Assembly: GCA_009731375.1 (NCBI GenBank) | Contig: BJOX01000052.1 | Coordinates: 942,839-1,006,716 of the forward strand | Direction: 5' to 3' | Source of the DNA: Paulinella micropora | Lineage: Eukaryota > Cercozoa > Imbricatea > Euglyphida | DNA length: 63,878 bases | Shown: piece after piece, positions 20,363 to 31,261 of the stretch | Layout of the letters: each line of letters begins with the position of its first letter | Position numbering within the stretch: position 1 is the stretch's first letter | Translations under genes and position numbers: made by a program | The notes under the pieces: model-generated | What the model saw: only the letters and a program-made list of their open reading frames with translations | Databases searched by the model: none | Told to the model about the DNA's origin: nothing

Positions 20363-21662
20363 ATGCCACCAACGGTAGCCTCGTTTGCTTGTTGCAAACT
20401 GGCATAACGGGCACCAGTCAGCACCGCGGCCGTCGGAGCGCTATAGAAAGCCAAACAGTGACTTGAGGCTCACGGCTGACACGCACGACGGCATGCACGC
20501 TGCCGGGGCCAAGGACGTCCTACTGCTCCCTTCGCACTTGCAATCCCAACCCCTCTGCTCCCCNNNNNNNNNNCCACCAAAACTTCCATCCCATAATACA
20601 AGACTGACACACGGTTGGTCGTTGCCACTGTATTAGAGGTGAAAGGATCATATAAAGTGTTATTACTGTAGCAGGTAAGAAAAGAAATTGAGCTTCACTG
20701 AATGAAAGCTATAAATAGAGTCGTTTCTGGCTAATATGAGTGGCTAAGAACGTATTCACCGATGTATATGTGAAAATGAGTGTGACTTGAATTCCATGAT
20801 GGCATGGACATGTATTGTAGTAGTAATCATGATGTATTAAAGCATGGTTGACACTATTTTCCTTTCTTTCTTTCTTTCTTTCTTTTTTCTTTTCTTTTTT
20901 TTTTTTTTTTTTTTTTTTTTTCCNNNNNNNNNNNNNNNNNNNNNNNNNNNNNNNNNNNNNNNNNNNNNNNNNNNNNNNNNNNNNNNNNNNNNNNNNNNNN
21001 NNNNNNNNNNNNNNNNNNNNNNNNNNNNNNNNNNNNNNNNNNNNNNNNNNNNNNNNNNNNNNNNNNNNNNNNNNNNNNNNNNNNNNNNNNNNNNNNNNNN
21101 NNNNNNNNNNNNNNNNNNNNNNNNNNNNNNNNNNNNNNNNNNNNNNNNNNNNNNNNNNNNNNNNNNNNNNNNNNNNNNNNNNNNNNNNNNNNNNNNNNNN
21201 NNNNNNNNNNNNNNNNNNNNNNNNNNNNNNNNNNNNNNNNNNNNNNNNNNNNNNNNNNNNNNNNNNNNNNNNNNNNNNNNNNNNNNNNNNNNNNNNNNNN
21301 NNNNNNNNNNNNNNNNNNNNNNNNNNNNNNNNNNNNNNNNNNNNNNNNNNNNNNNNNNNNNNNNNNNNNNNNNNNNNNNNNNNNNNNNNNNNNNNNNNNN
21401 NNNNNNNNNNNNNNNNNNNNNNNNNNNNNNNNNNNNNNNNNNNNNNNNNNNNNNNNNNNNNNNNNNNNNNNNNNNNNNNNNNNNNNNNNNNNNNNNNNNN
21501 NNNNNNNNNNNNNNNNNNNNNNNNNNNNNNNNNNNNNNNNNNNNNNNNNNNNNNNNNNNNNNNNNNNNNNNNNNNNNNNNNNNNNNNNNNNNNNNNNNNN
21601 NNNNNNNNNNNNNNNNNNNNNNNNNNNNNNNNNNNNNNNNNNNNNNNNNNNNNNNNNNNNNN
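20363..21662. other. AstE 3' flank and two gaps
   Basis: Presumed 3' UTR, a 10-N gap (20564-20573), AT-rich non-coding sequence, a TTTC and poly-T tract (20859-20923) and a 739-N gap (20924-21662). The frames spanning it are artefacts of N and poly-T. Confidence 0.7.
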
Positions 21663-21900
21663 GCCCTGTCGCCAGTTCGATTCCCGTCGGTGCCACCAGT
21701 ATTTTCATTGAACATACCGGTCCGCCTGGAAGTGTTGGAACTGCCCGTGCGAGGGTGTCATTAGAGCCTATCGTCAATACTTCGTACTCCCCTCACGGGT
21801 GAGACGATGGAGGCGCATGTGCAGATTTGCATCAGCCATTGACAGAGAAGCACTATTATTATTATTGTTATTATTATATTATTGTTGTTATTTTATTTTT
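21663..21900 (+). mobile_element. SINE copy 5, head partly in gap
   Basis: Starts within the tRNA-like head (GCCAGTTCGATTCCCGTCGG) and carries the full body and an (ATT)n tail. Confidence 0.85.
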
Positions 21901-22212
21901 TACGCAAACACTGTTTTCAAGTTAATAAAATACTTGCCGCTAGTATCATAAGTGAATAAGCGGGAATTTGAAGAGGGAAAAGTGCTTGCGTAAACTGAAA
22001 AGAAAAAATAGTATGACAAAGAGATATTAATTAATAAAAAAAAACGGCAAAAAAGTGAAACGGAGCGTAATTTTTTTTTTTTTAAATTTAAAAAAAATTT
22101 AAGATTCCAAGTGACTGGTGAAAAAAAAAAAAAAACTTTTGACAAAAAATTAAATTATTCACTTGGAATCATTGAAAATCATGAGTCCAAAGAGGGAGAA
22201 ATAAAGATAATT
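21901..22212. other. AT-rich spacer with a 12-bp inverted repeat
   Basis: No gene seen. GATTCCAAGTGA near 22104 and TCACTTGGAATC near 22160 are reverse complements about 45 nt apart, separated by A-runs. Confidence 0.5.
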
Positions 22213-22700
22213 CGTTGGATGATCAACTTAATTACGTGTACCGTTAGTAATTGCTTTTATAAGTGGCCCGGGAAGTATTTTATTCATATAGTCGGATACT
22301 ACAACCGTAGTTCTAGTCAATAAGTGTAAAGGACGTAAGTAACGGACTTCATTGGCATCCAGAATTGGACCGTGACAATAATCATTTGGTAATAATTACA
22401 GTTACGCCGACTGCGGATTTTTATTCAGTTTCGTTACACACGACGCTGACTGTCTCTAGGTTGTCAGTTCTGCGGCTATTCTACTTAGTTAGTCCTGGCA
22501 GTGCGGATTAAAGTGTGTCGATTCGGAGCGTCGCGACTTCTAACGGAGTCTCTCAGACCGGAGTGTATTAAGATACTAGTAGGTCCGTGACGGAGTGATC
22601 GGGTAATTACCCAATCAACTGTTATGAGCCGCTGGGAAAGCGATTTTCGGTATAATTCAATGATGCTGATGCAAGTAGCCTACTGAGTCCTGAGTCTAAT
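22213..22700 (+). mobile_element. Copia LTR in plus orientation with the first bases of gag
   Basis: 22213-22618 is a diverged, reverse-oriented relative of the Copia B LTR (shared CGTTGG start, TTAGTAATTGCTTT, TAATAATTACAGT and GGGTAATTACC blocks, end AATCAAC). It is followed by GTTATGAGCCGCTGGGAAAG: the initiator-tRNA primer site and a Gag start reading MSRWESDFRYNS, like Copia B (MSRWGNEFRHH). The frame stops within 20 codons and the element is cut off by Copia A. Confidence 0.75.
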
Positions 22701-22766
22701 TTTCAACCCATAACTTCAGTTAAAACTGCCCAGTGACCACATCTGCTACAAAAGGTTCGGGTCAAC

Positions 22767-23041
22767 ACTTTAGGAAGCTACCCATCGTGGAACCTTTGCC
22801 GACCCCTTTCAGGATCTATCCTGGCTACCTAGCAGACTATCACGCAGTATGGAAACGCACTTTAATAACTTGTATAAATAAAAGAACTGACTCAGGCTTC
22901 GACTTCCACGTCACAAACTGACTAACTTAGGTACTGGTCTGTCGCACTTTCAGTTAACATGGGTATTAATGACTGTCCGTCCTATTGACAAATCAACTAT
23001 CCAAGTAACGGTGAATTAAATTGAAATAGCTACGACTAACG
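22767..23041 (-). repeat. Copia A 3' LTR
   Basis: About 275 bp, roughly 93% alike by eye to 30154-30412 with several small indels. Minus-strand sense begins CGTTAGTCGTAGC. Confidence 0.85.
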
Positions 23042-23472
23042 CTCCCCCTTAGTTATTTGTCAATATCATAACTACTGTCACAAGTGTCTTATCGTTCTTA
23101 AGCAAATGAAAAATTTGCGAGCGCTTCCCGTAAGGGGTATCAAAAGTCACGAAAAATTATATATATAAATATAGTATAGGTGCGAGGAAACAAGTGGAAA
23201 GAAAGAAAAGCGATCTGTATGCGATAAAATGAAGTTGTCCCACGTCCTTCGCCACCGGCCACCGAAAATGTCTGGTGATCCCGCCACCGGCCACCCCGTG
23301 TCCCGAAACGTCACGGCACTCACGCCCCAGCGGCCACGATCCCACGGTCCGATTGCCAGCGGCCTCGAACCTACGATCCAATCGCCAACGCGCGTCCAGC
23401 TCAACACCTATAGAAATATCACTCGCACGGCAAGGAGAAACAAAACACAAAACAAAGGTGAAACACCCATAA
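23042..23472 (-). other. Copia A 3' untranslated region and polypurine tract
   Basis: Starts at the polypurine tract and includes a segment GAGCGCTTCCCGTAAGGGG (about 23126-23144) also found at 40011-40030, plus a GC-rich part around 23240-23400. Confidence 0.65.
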
Positions 23473-24211
23473 TCATTCCGGGGTACCCGGAATGTCAACC
23501 GTAAATTTGTTGAGCAAATAATGAAACTGCTCGCGCGGTAACGGTTTTGTAAGTAGATCACCTATCTGCTTTTTAGTTCCTACCTTTATAAACTTAATCT
23601 CTCCATCTCTCTGAAGGTGATGAATGAAGTGTAATTCGAGGCAAATGTTTGGTGCGGGGTCCGGATAATCCTCTCTCACCCGCGAGAATTGTTTGCGAGT
23701 TATCCTCGAAAATTTCAACTGTACCTTTTTGCGGAATTCCGAGTTCCTGTCTGACATGACCTATTGCTAGTCCTTCTCTTATGCAGTCAACAGCAGCGTA
23801 AATTTCCGCGTCATTTGAACTAAGAGCTATTCTACTTTGTCTTTTTGAAAGCCATCCTATCGGGTCTCCTCCCCACAAGATTATATAACCCGTGCGAGAC
23901 TTACCCGTTTTTAAACAGACTTTATGAGCGGCATCAGGCCACAACGTGACCTTAGGGTAGATCATACCCTCTTGAACGGATTTTGGCCCGTGAAACGCTA
24001 AACCGCGAAAAGACTTGATTAAATAGCGTATAATTCTGCCTAACATAGCATAAGTTACTCCTTTATCTATGGTTTGCATGACGCTTGCAGCGTTAAGAGC
24101 TTGTTCGATATCTGGTCTTGTCATTTTGGCTAAATAAAGCAAACTGCCTACTATACTCGGAATAGGCATTTTACGCAAAGCAGCATCTTCCGACATCGCT
24201 TCCGGTCTCAT
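23473..24211 (-). CDS. Copia A RNase H region
   Basis: Copia-type pol tail: PSIVGSLLYLAKMTRPD, then LWPDAAHKVCLKTGKSRTGY (RNase H first Asp), SSNDAEIYAA (Glu), FEDNSQTIL (Asp-Asn) and, after a frameshift near 23625-23650, HLQRDGEIKFIKVGTKKQIGDLLTK. It degrades the RNA strand during reverse transcription. A 10-N gap (24230-24239) separates it from the RT frame. Confidence 0.85.
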
Positions 24212-24353
24212 ATTAATATTAGTACTTTGNNNNNNNNNNAAGAATTTGTGTATCCTGTCTCACGTAAAATTTGCAACTGGTACTTTCTCTGGTGCAAAGC
24301 GATTCTGCCTTTCTCATGCACTATCTCTATACCTTTGAATTCTTTTGCGACTC

Positions 24354-25097
24354 CTAGCCTTTTAGTGGGTAGTACCGTTCTAACGCAGACGCGAATTTAT
24401 CATAAGCTTCTTTGCTAGGTGCGGAAAGTATCAAATCATCCACGTTAAATACTCCCATTATAGCTTCTTTTATAGGCTTGTCTTTCTCTACGAACATGCA
24501 TAAGTCGGAGTCTAACAACCTAAATCCTAGCTTTACTAATTTAGGGGCTAGTATGTCATACCATCTTCTACCTGCCTGGGGCGCACCATACAACGCTCCA
24601 TCAACACGCAATATCATCCCCTCTTTGCCCTCTCTATCCATTGCATCAGGTGGGTAGGCAAATACCGGATCTTGCATGCGGGCATTTAAGTAAGCATTTT
24701 TGAAATCGATTTCGTAAAGCTTATTACCATGCCAGGCAGTTAGTTTGGCAAGCATGAGCAGTGAGCGATGTGAGGCGCAAGGAACAAACAATTGGTCAGG
24801 GTTAAAACTAACTCCTGGCTCTAACATGTCTCCTCTTAAAGCTAATCTAGACTTAACAAACTTCCTTCCGTTCTCGTCTATATTTACTTTGTGAACCCAT
24901 GTGAGCCTAACTATTTTGCTAACACCAGCCTTTTTGGCTTCGCTATAGTTCACCCATGTGTATATCTTAAAGTCCTTAAGAGCTTGTATCTCTTTCTTCA
25001 TGCCCTCTAATAACTCTTTCGCTGTCAATCCCTGCTCTGCTATCTCTTTAGGCACACGAATGTTAAAATAAAGCAAAAGCTCATTTGGTTCATTCAT
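24354..25097 (-). CDS. Copia A reverse transcriptase
   Basis: About 247 residues of the RVT_2 type: IYTWVNYSEAKK, WVHKVNIDENGRKFVKSRLALRG, EIDFKNAYLNA (first catalytic Asp), GALYGAPQAGRRWYD and FNVDDLIL (catalytic Asp pair). Its closest relative in the window is the RT of Copia B, block for block. It ends in YYPLKG; the continuation to RNase H lies beyond a frameshift and the small gap. Confidence 0.9.
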   Translation of the reverse strand: MNEPNELLLYFNIRVPKEIAEQGLTAKELLEGMKKEIQALKDFKIYTWVNYSEAKKAGVSKIVRLTWVHKVNIDENGRKFVKSRLALRGDMLEPGVSFNPDQLFVPCASHRSLLMLAKLTAWHGNKLYEIDFKNAYLNARMQDPVFAYPPDAMDREGKEGMILRVDGALYGAPQAGRRWYDILAPKLVKLGFRLLDSDLCMFVEKDKPIKEAIMGVFNVDDLILSAPSKEAYDKFASALERYYPLKG

Positions 25098-25109
25098 GCA
25101 TCTGTCATA

Positions 25110-26175
25110 TTAACATAACATAGCACTCTCCAACTCTCCAGCAGGCAATACGGACTCTCCCTCACTTACCTTGTACTTATTGATCTCAGATTCTAGCATC
25201 TTCTCTAGTCTGTCCTCAAATTGAACAAAGTGAGATGGCTTAGGTTGTTTTCTAACTTTTAACCTCTCTTTGGGGGCACACTTCTTCTTCACTATGCCTG
25301 TGCGCACTTTACTCTCCCAGCCCTCTCCGTATGTCTTCTCTGCCCAGTCATCTCCCCACTCTCTTGCAAGAACTCTCACTCTCACTCCCTCTAGTTCCTG
25401 AACCTCAACTACTTTTTCTTTCGTTTTAGTTCACTATGCGGTCGTGATGGTGGTTGTTGTGCTTGTGGTGGTTGTTGTTGCGCCTGTCGTCTTATTCGTT
25501 TTCCTTCTTGAACTATGTTTGCTTCTGTGATCTTGTCACTCTGCTCCCATGTTCTTCCTTTATTAGGCTGCTCACTCTCTTCATATGCTCTCTCTCATGT
25601 TGTGCTTGAGGGTCAGATACATATGTGAGTGCGTGTGCATGTCCTAGTCCTGTGTTGGTTGTCTGTGGGGTTGTGTCGGTGGGATGGGGTGCAGCTGTCG
25701 GTGTGGTGTCGATGTCCTGTGTTGAAAAGCTATCTTGTGTTTGTTTGTGTTTGTGATCTATGCTGACTCCCCCTGTGTCCCTTCCATACTCCCCCTGTCC
25801 TTGTTGACTATCTGACTGACTAACATCATCAACATGGTCATATGTGTCGTCATCGTCATGAGTCTGTGTCGTGTCCTCTTGTGTGTGGGTGGTGGTGACT
25901 GTGGTGGTGGTGGGTGTGGAGTGTGTTTGTTCAACATCGACATCCTTACTCTCGCTCTCCCCCTCAGCTACATCCTCATCCCACTTGACTGTTCTCTTTG
26001 GATGTGCTTCCTTCCCTATCACGTACGGGTTAAACCGCACGTTTCTAACTCCTGCTATCACTTTTCTACCGTCCCACACTCTATATAACTCTCTAAATAA
26101 GTCATACCCTACTAGCATAACTTTCTTTCCTCTAAACTGTCCCTTTCTACCTTTGCCTGTATACATTACCCCCAT
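25110..26175 (-). CDS. Copia A integrase C-terminus and linker
   Basis: Two minus frames, 26175-25513 and 25385-25110. The first starts with the Copia integrase C-terminal block (KVMLVGYD...YRVWDGRKVIAGVRNVRF) followed by a Thr/Asp/His-rich linker. The second has WAEKTYGEGWESK and a basic KQPKPSHFV motif also present in Copia B (KMPKPSHFV). A frameshift lies between them. Confidence 0.75.
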
Positions 26176-26198
26176 GCAACCTATCGGTCTAAGGTGTC

Positions 26199-26910
26199 TT
26201 AAAACGGTTTCCTTCCCAACAACTGCTCAAATGGGGACATCCCCTTCCTAGGCCCTTGGGTGGCAGGCAAAATGTTATGTAGAGTGGTTGCCAAATGCTC
26301 CATCTCTGCCCAGAAAGAAATGGGCAGGTGGGCATGGTAACGCATGGCTCTTGCGGCCCCAGCCGTAATGTCATTGGCTTTTTCAGCGATAGGGTTGCCA
26401 TCCTTGTCCCCCGTCGCTGAAGTTTTCCAAATAAACTGACTAGGCTTCCACCACTCAATCACTTCTTTCGGGACATCAAACTCCTGATCACATCTAATTT
26501 CTTGTACTTTGTTTCCTGTCTGTCTCTCATATAATGCTACCGCCCGGTGCTTAATGCAGTTAATAAATTCGTTCTTATGCGCAAAATAATAATCCTTAAT
26601 AAACAACGAGTAATCGTCCGTAACCGAAAATTTGTGTCTCTTACCGTGTATTGACCGTGCTGACCACGTTCCGGTGTCTATGTGTAATACTACTCCTGGC
26701 TTACTAGCTCTCTCTATCTTATTAACTTTAAACCTAGGCAACTGCTTCGCCTTACCTATCATACAAGATTCACAAATTTCTATTTTCTTCTCATCTCCTA
26801 CTAGCTTTATGCCTAATCATTTGCCAGAGCTCTCATCTTCTTAATGCTACAGTGTCCACATGCATAATGGAACAATTCTATATCTGCCTTTCTAATCGCA
26901 CCAGGCTTGC
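26199..26910 (-). CDS. Copia A integrase core
   Basis: 26762-26199 encodes the rve core: VVLHIDTGTW (first Asp), IRCDQEFDVP (second Asp) and PIAEKANDITAGAARAM (Glu), then the Copia block FWAEMEHLATTLHNILP. Upstream, HYACGHC-like residues of the zinc-binding N-terminus lie around 26830-26890 but are interrupted by stops. It inserts element cDNA into chromosomes; this copy is interrupted. Confidence 0.82.
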
Positions 26911-27000
26911 AGGGATAAGACGCATACAGCGTTACCTCCCCTGTTTTGCCCTCTGCCTGTCTACGCTCCTGTCTTTCTCTCTTGGGGTTTCCCTCCCCTT

Positions 27001-27690
27001 TTACCCCACCACACCCCTATTCTTATTCTGTGGGGGTTCATAACGCTCATTGATGTCTAATTGGGTGTCAAATTCATTGTCCCACCTATAAAGGAGGGTC
27101 GACAGGAGCCGGGTCGACATGAGCCTACCTCTGACAAGTACGTCTTTCTCCTCTAATCTTATGGGGTGTCTCAGTATGACCAACTGTCCATTTTGATGGA
27201 TGATAGACCGGTGATGGGTATAATCCATCCTGCCGGTTGAAGCAATATTCACGGGTAACCTGGCGTCAAGGAGCATAGGCCTTGACACCGTAATTGGTCT
27301 GCCGTGTCCATTGATGCGCGTCACTCTCGCCGTCCCGTCCTGTCCTATCTCACGCTCTCCATTACCTGTAATTAGCTTGACAGGGGGTACGGATTTGATG
27401 TCGTGTAATATTTCAGGGTTGCATGCAATGTCTCGGGACGATCCGCTATCCTGAACTATCGTGCTCTTTCTGTCTCGCCCCCCTTCCCCATCTAACACTA
27501 GTGCATAGTTCTGTTTGCTGTTCTTGTGTTGTGATGGTGCTGGTGGCTGTGAGGTGTTGCTGTTTTGGGTCTGTGTTGGTGGGGATAGTGTTGTGCGTGC
27601 TGCGTGTGCTATATACACTCCCTCTATCGCTCTCACCACATCTGTCAAGAACTCATCTAGCACTAACTTCCCTTCACTCACTCTCTTCAC
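27001..27690 (-). CDS. Copia A protease region
   Basis: About 229 residues containing the retropepsin-like active-site block STIVQDSGSSRDIACNP (DSG) and VKLITGNGE. Then come LPVNIASTGRMDYTHHRSIIHQ and a C-terminal REDINERYE-like segment before integrase. Copia B and C share the distal IHQNGQL/VHQNNQV blocks. Catalytic residues look intact. Confidence 0.82.
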   Translation of the reverse strand: MKRVSEGKLVLDEFLTDVVRAIEGVYIAHAARTTLSPPTQTQNSNTSQPPAPSQHKNSKQNYALVLDGEGGRDRKSTIVQDSGSSRDIACNPEILHDIKSVPPVKLITGNGEREIGQDGTARVTRINGHGRPITVSRPMLLDARLPVNIASTGRMDYTHHRSIIHQNGQLVILRHPIRLEEKDVLVRGRLMSTRLLSTLLYRWDNEFDTQLDINERYEPPQNKNRGVVG

Positions 27691-27726
27691 CTCACCACTG
27701 CTTTCTCTAATGCATGTTGTTGTGAG

Positions 27727-28128
27727 TTATTGAGCGAGGTGTGCTATGTCTTTGAAAGTGATGATGGGTGGTGTGTTGGTGTGTGGTTGAGCTTGGGGTG
27801 TTGGACCTGGTTGCTGTGTTGGGGTTGCTGCCGTGCCTCCCCGCTGCTTCCTCTTGGCATCCCCGGTCAATACAGCAACACTGGGCAGTCCGGTAGATGC
27901 CGGACTCCCACTCGCATCGTGAGTCTCCTTCATATGCTTCCGTAAATATTTCCTAACATTCCCCTTTCGCGTAAATTGCAGAAATTCCGTGTCTACGTCA
28001 TCATCGTCCATACATGCTGCCATAGCCATATCATGTCTGATTTCATCAGAGCATCTAGAGTCATTTTCATTGTCATATTCCTCTATCTCTTCTTCATCTT
28101 CTTCTTCCTCACTACTCTCTCTTTGCAT
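27727..28128 (-). CDS. Copia A acidic Gag-Pol linker
   Basis: Glu/Asp-rich start (SSEEEEDEEEIEEYDN), then a Pro/Gln/Thr-rich low-complexity stretch. It lies between nucleocapsid and protease frames and is probably part of the polyprotein, separated by frameshifts. Confidence 0.6.
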   Translation of the reverse strand: MQRESSEEEEDEEEIEEYDNENDSRCSDEIRHDMAMAACMDDDDVDTEFLQFTRKGNVRKYLRKHMKETHDASGSPASTGLPSVAVLTGDAKRKQRGGTAATPTQQPGPTPQAQPHTNTPPIITFKDIAHLAQ

Positions 28129-28232
28129 TGGCGTGTCAGCTGTCTGCGTGACTTGTGCGGATGGTGCGGTGTAAGGTGTTTGTGCGGTGGAGGTGTGTTT
28201 TTGCGGTTGTGTCCCTAGACGCTTACTCTCCC

Positions 28233-29147
28233 TTACTTCCCCTTTCGCTCTTTTCTGCTCACTCTCTCCCTCCCTCTGTGGAGTTTGGTCGGTGAATGTG
28301 GTATGACTATGCCTCTCGCTTTTGCATCTTCTCGCAAACCTCTCTCGTCTGGATAGTAAGGGGATTTAGGAGGGCAGAGGTCTGGGCTGACAGCTAGGTC
28401 AAGCAAAGGGTATTCTTTGTCTTGCTTTTTCGCGTGATACCCACAAAACAAACCATAAGCCAAACGAGAAGCTTGCGCAGCATTAGGCCCCCGCTTGTCT
28501 TTCTTAATAGAGATTTGACAATGACTATTCTTTTTATCTTTCCCGTGACAAATAAGGGACCTCGGACTGTCTCGTGAATACCTTGCAATATTTGTTTGAG
28601 GTGTTTTTGGGGCTGTGTTTTGACGCTGTGGGGTGGTAGTGGAAATGCATTTGGTTAACTGACTCTGAGAGCGTGAGATTGGCGTGTCGGAGGGACTCCC
28701 TCCGTCACTCTGACTAGTTTGGTTTGCTGGTAGGGGACGAACACCTGGCTCAATCTGGGGCTCCCCAGACTCGACATTCGCTCTCTCCCTATCTCTCTCT
28801 TCGTCAGGGGTTTCCCCAGTTTTGTCTAGGACATCTCCCCCTATGAAAACAAGTAAAGCGTCACTGTCTGTTTCGGTGTCCCCTTCTTGTTCTTGTTCTT
28901 CCTCTCTTATAAGGTTCACATCTTTACGAGACTTTTTGTCCTTTGTGTGGTGAGGTTTTCCCTTTTTCTTCTTATTGTCGTTTTTTTTCTCGCTCACTTG
29001 ATCTTTCTTACGGAGTTTCTTTGCTGGGCAATACTTTTTCGTGTGGCCTTTCTCGTTGCATTCGTAGCAAGTGACCTTCAGCCACCACTCATCCTTCTTT
29101 TTGAACTTTCTGTACTTGCCCTTACCCCCTTCGTCCTCCCTTATCAC
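28233..29147 (-). CDS. Copia A nucleocapsid with zinc knuckle and an extra Cys-His module
   Basis: About 304 residues. Near the start, CYECNEKGHTKKYC is a canonical CCHC knuckle for RNA packaging. The C-terminal half holds C-x8-C-...-FCGYH (LICHGKDKKNSHC, then LFCGYHAKKQD), a second putative zinc module shared with Copia B and C. It overlaps the Gag frame by 26 nt, consistent with a shift between frames. Confidence 0.8.
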   Translation of the reverse strand: MIREDEGGKGKYRKFKKKDEWWLKVTCYECNEKGHTKKYCPAKKLRKKDQVSEKKNDNKKKKGKPHHTKDKKSRKDVNLIREEEQEQEGDTETDSDALLVFIGGDVLDKTGETPDEERDRERANVESGEPQIEPGVRPLPANQTSQSDGGSPSDTPISRSQSQLTKCISTTTPQRQNTAPKTPQTNIARYSRDSPRSLICHGKDKKNSHCQISIKKDKRGPNAAQASRLAYGLFCGYHAKKQDKEYPLLDLAVSPDLCPPKSPYYPDERGLREDAKARGIVIPHSPTKLHRGRERVSRKERKGK

Positions 29148-30150
29148 CTACCAAGAGGTTTGTCTCCCTCTTCTGCCTCGTGGGCTTTTCTGGCCTCTCT
29201 TTCCTCTCTTCTCCCTTCCACTTATCCTTTCTCCTCAACGCCCACGTGTCTCTCGCACTGTCGATTAGACCGTCAAATCCAGGTCTTAGGTTGGGTGGTA
29301 GGTTGAAGTAAAGTGCTTTGAAATTCTCTCCATATGCGGGGTGTTTTGCAAGTTTAGCAAGCAGGGCTCTTATGAGGTCATCTTCATCAAATGGATGAGT
29401 TCTATGACTCTCTACCTCTCCCTTCATGGCAACATAATCATTCAACCATGCATCAACGTTTTGTCCGGGTTTTGGATACATGTTTTCGAAAATTTGTGCT
29501 TTAATGTTCTTGCTAACCCCGGAGATTGATCCGAACTTGGCCCTTACTGCCTCTATCAGCTCTATCGGGCCAGTCACTGTCTTAGTACGTAAATATCGAA
29601 CGACAACAGGGTGAGAAAAAGCAACAGACAGTATGAGTTGTAGTGTTCGCATGCGTTCATAATGTCTCTTCTCTTTCTGTATCACTTTCACTCTTCGTGT
29701 GTGTGCTCGTTTCGACTGTCTTCGTTTCTCACGTTTCAGTTTCTTAGCTCTTTTCTCTCTCCACTGTTTCTTCTGTTCGTCAGACTGAGTTAGCTTCGCC
29801 CATTCCTTCGGTTTGTCTTCAGTGGTTGTTTTGCCTTCTTCTTTCTTCGTTTTGGGTCTCTGACTACCCCCTTCTGACACACTGCCATCATTGTCAGAAT
29901 CGGTATCAGGGGTATCCTCTGAGTCTGGTTCATCTGGCAACTCCCTCTCCTCAATCTCCATTGCTTTCCCCGGGTCATAAGGGTATTTAACATTTGCTTT
30001 TGCAGCGTAACACACTCACCATGCCAGGATGATGCCCTTGGCATAGTTCACTAGCTTGTAGCGGAAGTCGGAATAATTCCGAGTGGTACCATCCAACTGC
30101 GGGATGTACTCTTGCTTCAAACCCGCTGTTTTCTCAGTTCCAAGGCTCAT
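29122..30150 (-). CDS. Copia A Gag
   Basis: The true start appears to be ATG at 30150-30148, inside the primer-binding site (MSLGTEKTAGL...). That frame stops at TGA near 30020 and the body continues in another frame (30015-29122). The body has an acidic segment, a basic coiled stretch (KKQWREKRAKKLKREKRRQSK) and a Copia Gag core (VRYLRTKTVTGPIELIEAV; FENMYPKPGQNVDAWLNDYV). It forms the virus-like particle. One frameshift near the start. Confidence 0.8.
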
Positions 30151-30153
30151 AAC

Positions 30154-30412
30154 CTTTAGGAAGCTACCCATCGTGGAACCTTTACCGACCCCTTTCAGGA
30201 TCTATCCGGGCTACCTAGCAAGACTATCACGCAGTATGGAAACGCACTTTAATAACTCGTAATAAAAGAACTGACTAATTGACTTCCACGTCACAAACTC
30301 ACTAACTTAGCTACTGGTCTGTCGCACTTTCAGTTAACATTGGTATTAATGACTATTGACAAATCAACTATCCAAGTAACGGTGAATTAAATTGAAACAG
30401 CTACGACTAACG
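30154..30412 (-). repeat. Copia A 5' LTR
   Basis: Pair of 22767-23041. Its inner edge runs into AAAGGTTATGAGCC, the primer site and Gag ATG. Confidence 0.85.
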
Positions 30413-30415
30413 CAA

Positions 30416-30778
30416 CGTTATAAATGTGGGAGGTTATTAATAATGAATAAGGATGCCACAGCTTTGCGGTGTGACTTACATCCTAACAACCTTCAACACT
30501 CCGGTACTACAAACGGTTGAAGTTAAGTGTAAAATATAGGATTTAAGGCCCTATGGGGTCCAAGCTTCCAAGCTTCTCCCCATACCACTATTATTAATAT
30601 AATGACTTATGATAGCTACACTACACCAATACCAGTATTACAGCTTTAATAAGAAAAGGCGCGAACAGAACATGCCGCGTAACATGACTGGCCGGATCGT
30701 AAGTAATGGCTCCAGACACCGTTACTGAGACTGATACGGCCGGTCCTTAACTATTAATTAAGATTATAGTTCCAACAC
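30416..30778 (-). repeat. Putative Copia C 3' LTR
   Basis: Bounded by CGTTATAAATG on the left and CCAACACTCCCCC on the right, i.e. minus-sense polypurine CAGGGGGAGTG then GTTGG. This is the same layout as the Copia A and B 3' LTRs. No second copy lies in the window, so the call rests on end structure and position. Confidence 0.55.
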
Positions 30779-31256
30779 TCCCCCTGGAACAAAGTAAATT
30801 AATATGTAAGTTACTGCCGGTCCTATATATGTTATGCCATACTGCCGGTCCTATATATGTTACGCCATCTAATACTATTTTGTGAAACATAAGAAAACAC
30901 AAACTCAAAACATATACCCTTACCCTCACGCTCTCCGAGAAGTAATGTCGGGGTTGGCTACCATTCTATCCACAGCGAGTATGCATAAGTTAGAATACAA
31001 TATTACAAGGCAGCGGGCCTGTGGTAATATAGTCGGGCCTACCCAACGAGAAGAGGATTATTTCCCTACTCTCCCTACCTCGTGAATGAGCAAAAGTAAT
31101 ATGTAATAGACATATATATAATGATATGAGAGTACATAGTTATAGTAATGACCTCCAAAGAAGTGACAACATAAATATGCAATATTTTCATGATAATACA
31201 TATGTGCAATCTATGACGATCGCAATTATGAACATAAAGCAAAAATAAAATTTTCA
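30779..31256 (-). other. Copia C 3' untranslated region, distal part
   Basis: Non-coding, AT-rich, starting at a polypurine tract. Continues across the Copia B insertion at 40012. No gene seen. Confidence 0.5.
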
Positions 31257-31261
31257 AGCGC

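Larger units (their letters stand above)
22767..30412 (-). mobile_element. Copia A, LTR retrotransposon
   Basis: Two LTR copies (22767-23041 and 30154-30412) enclose gag, nucleocapsid, protease, integrase, RT and RNase H reading frames in Copia order on the minus strand. A polypurine tract AAGGGGGAGCG (23042-23052, minus sense) lies at the 3' LTR. A primer site GGTTATGAGCC lies at the 5' LTR. Coding is split by several frameshifts, so the copy is probably dead. The flanks share only CAAC, a possible decayed target duplication. Confidence 0.88.

Noticed and set aside
20837-21777. Roughly 300-codon ORFs on both strands
   Set aside because: Almost entirely N plus poly-T and the end of a SINE.
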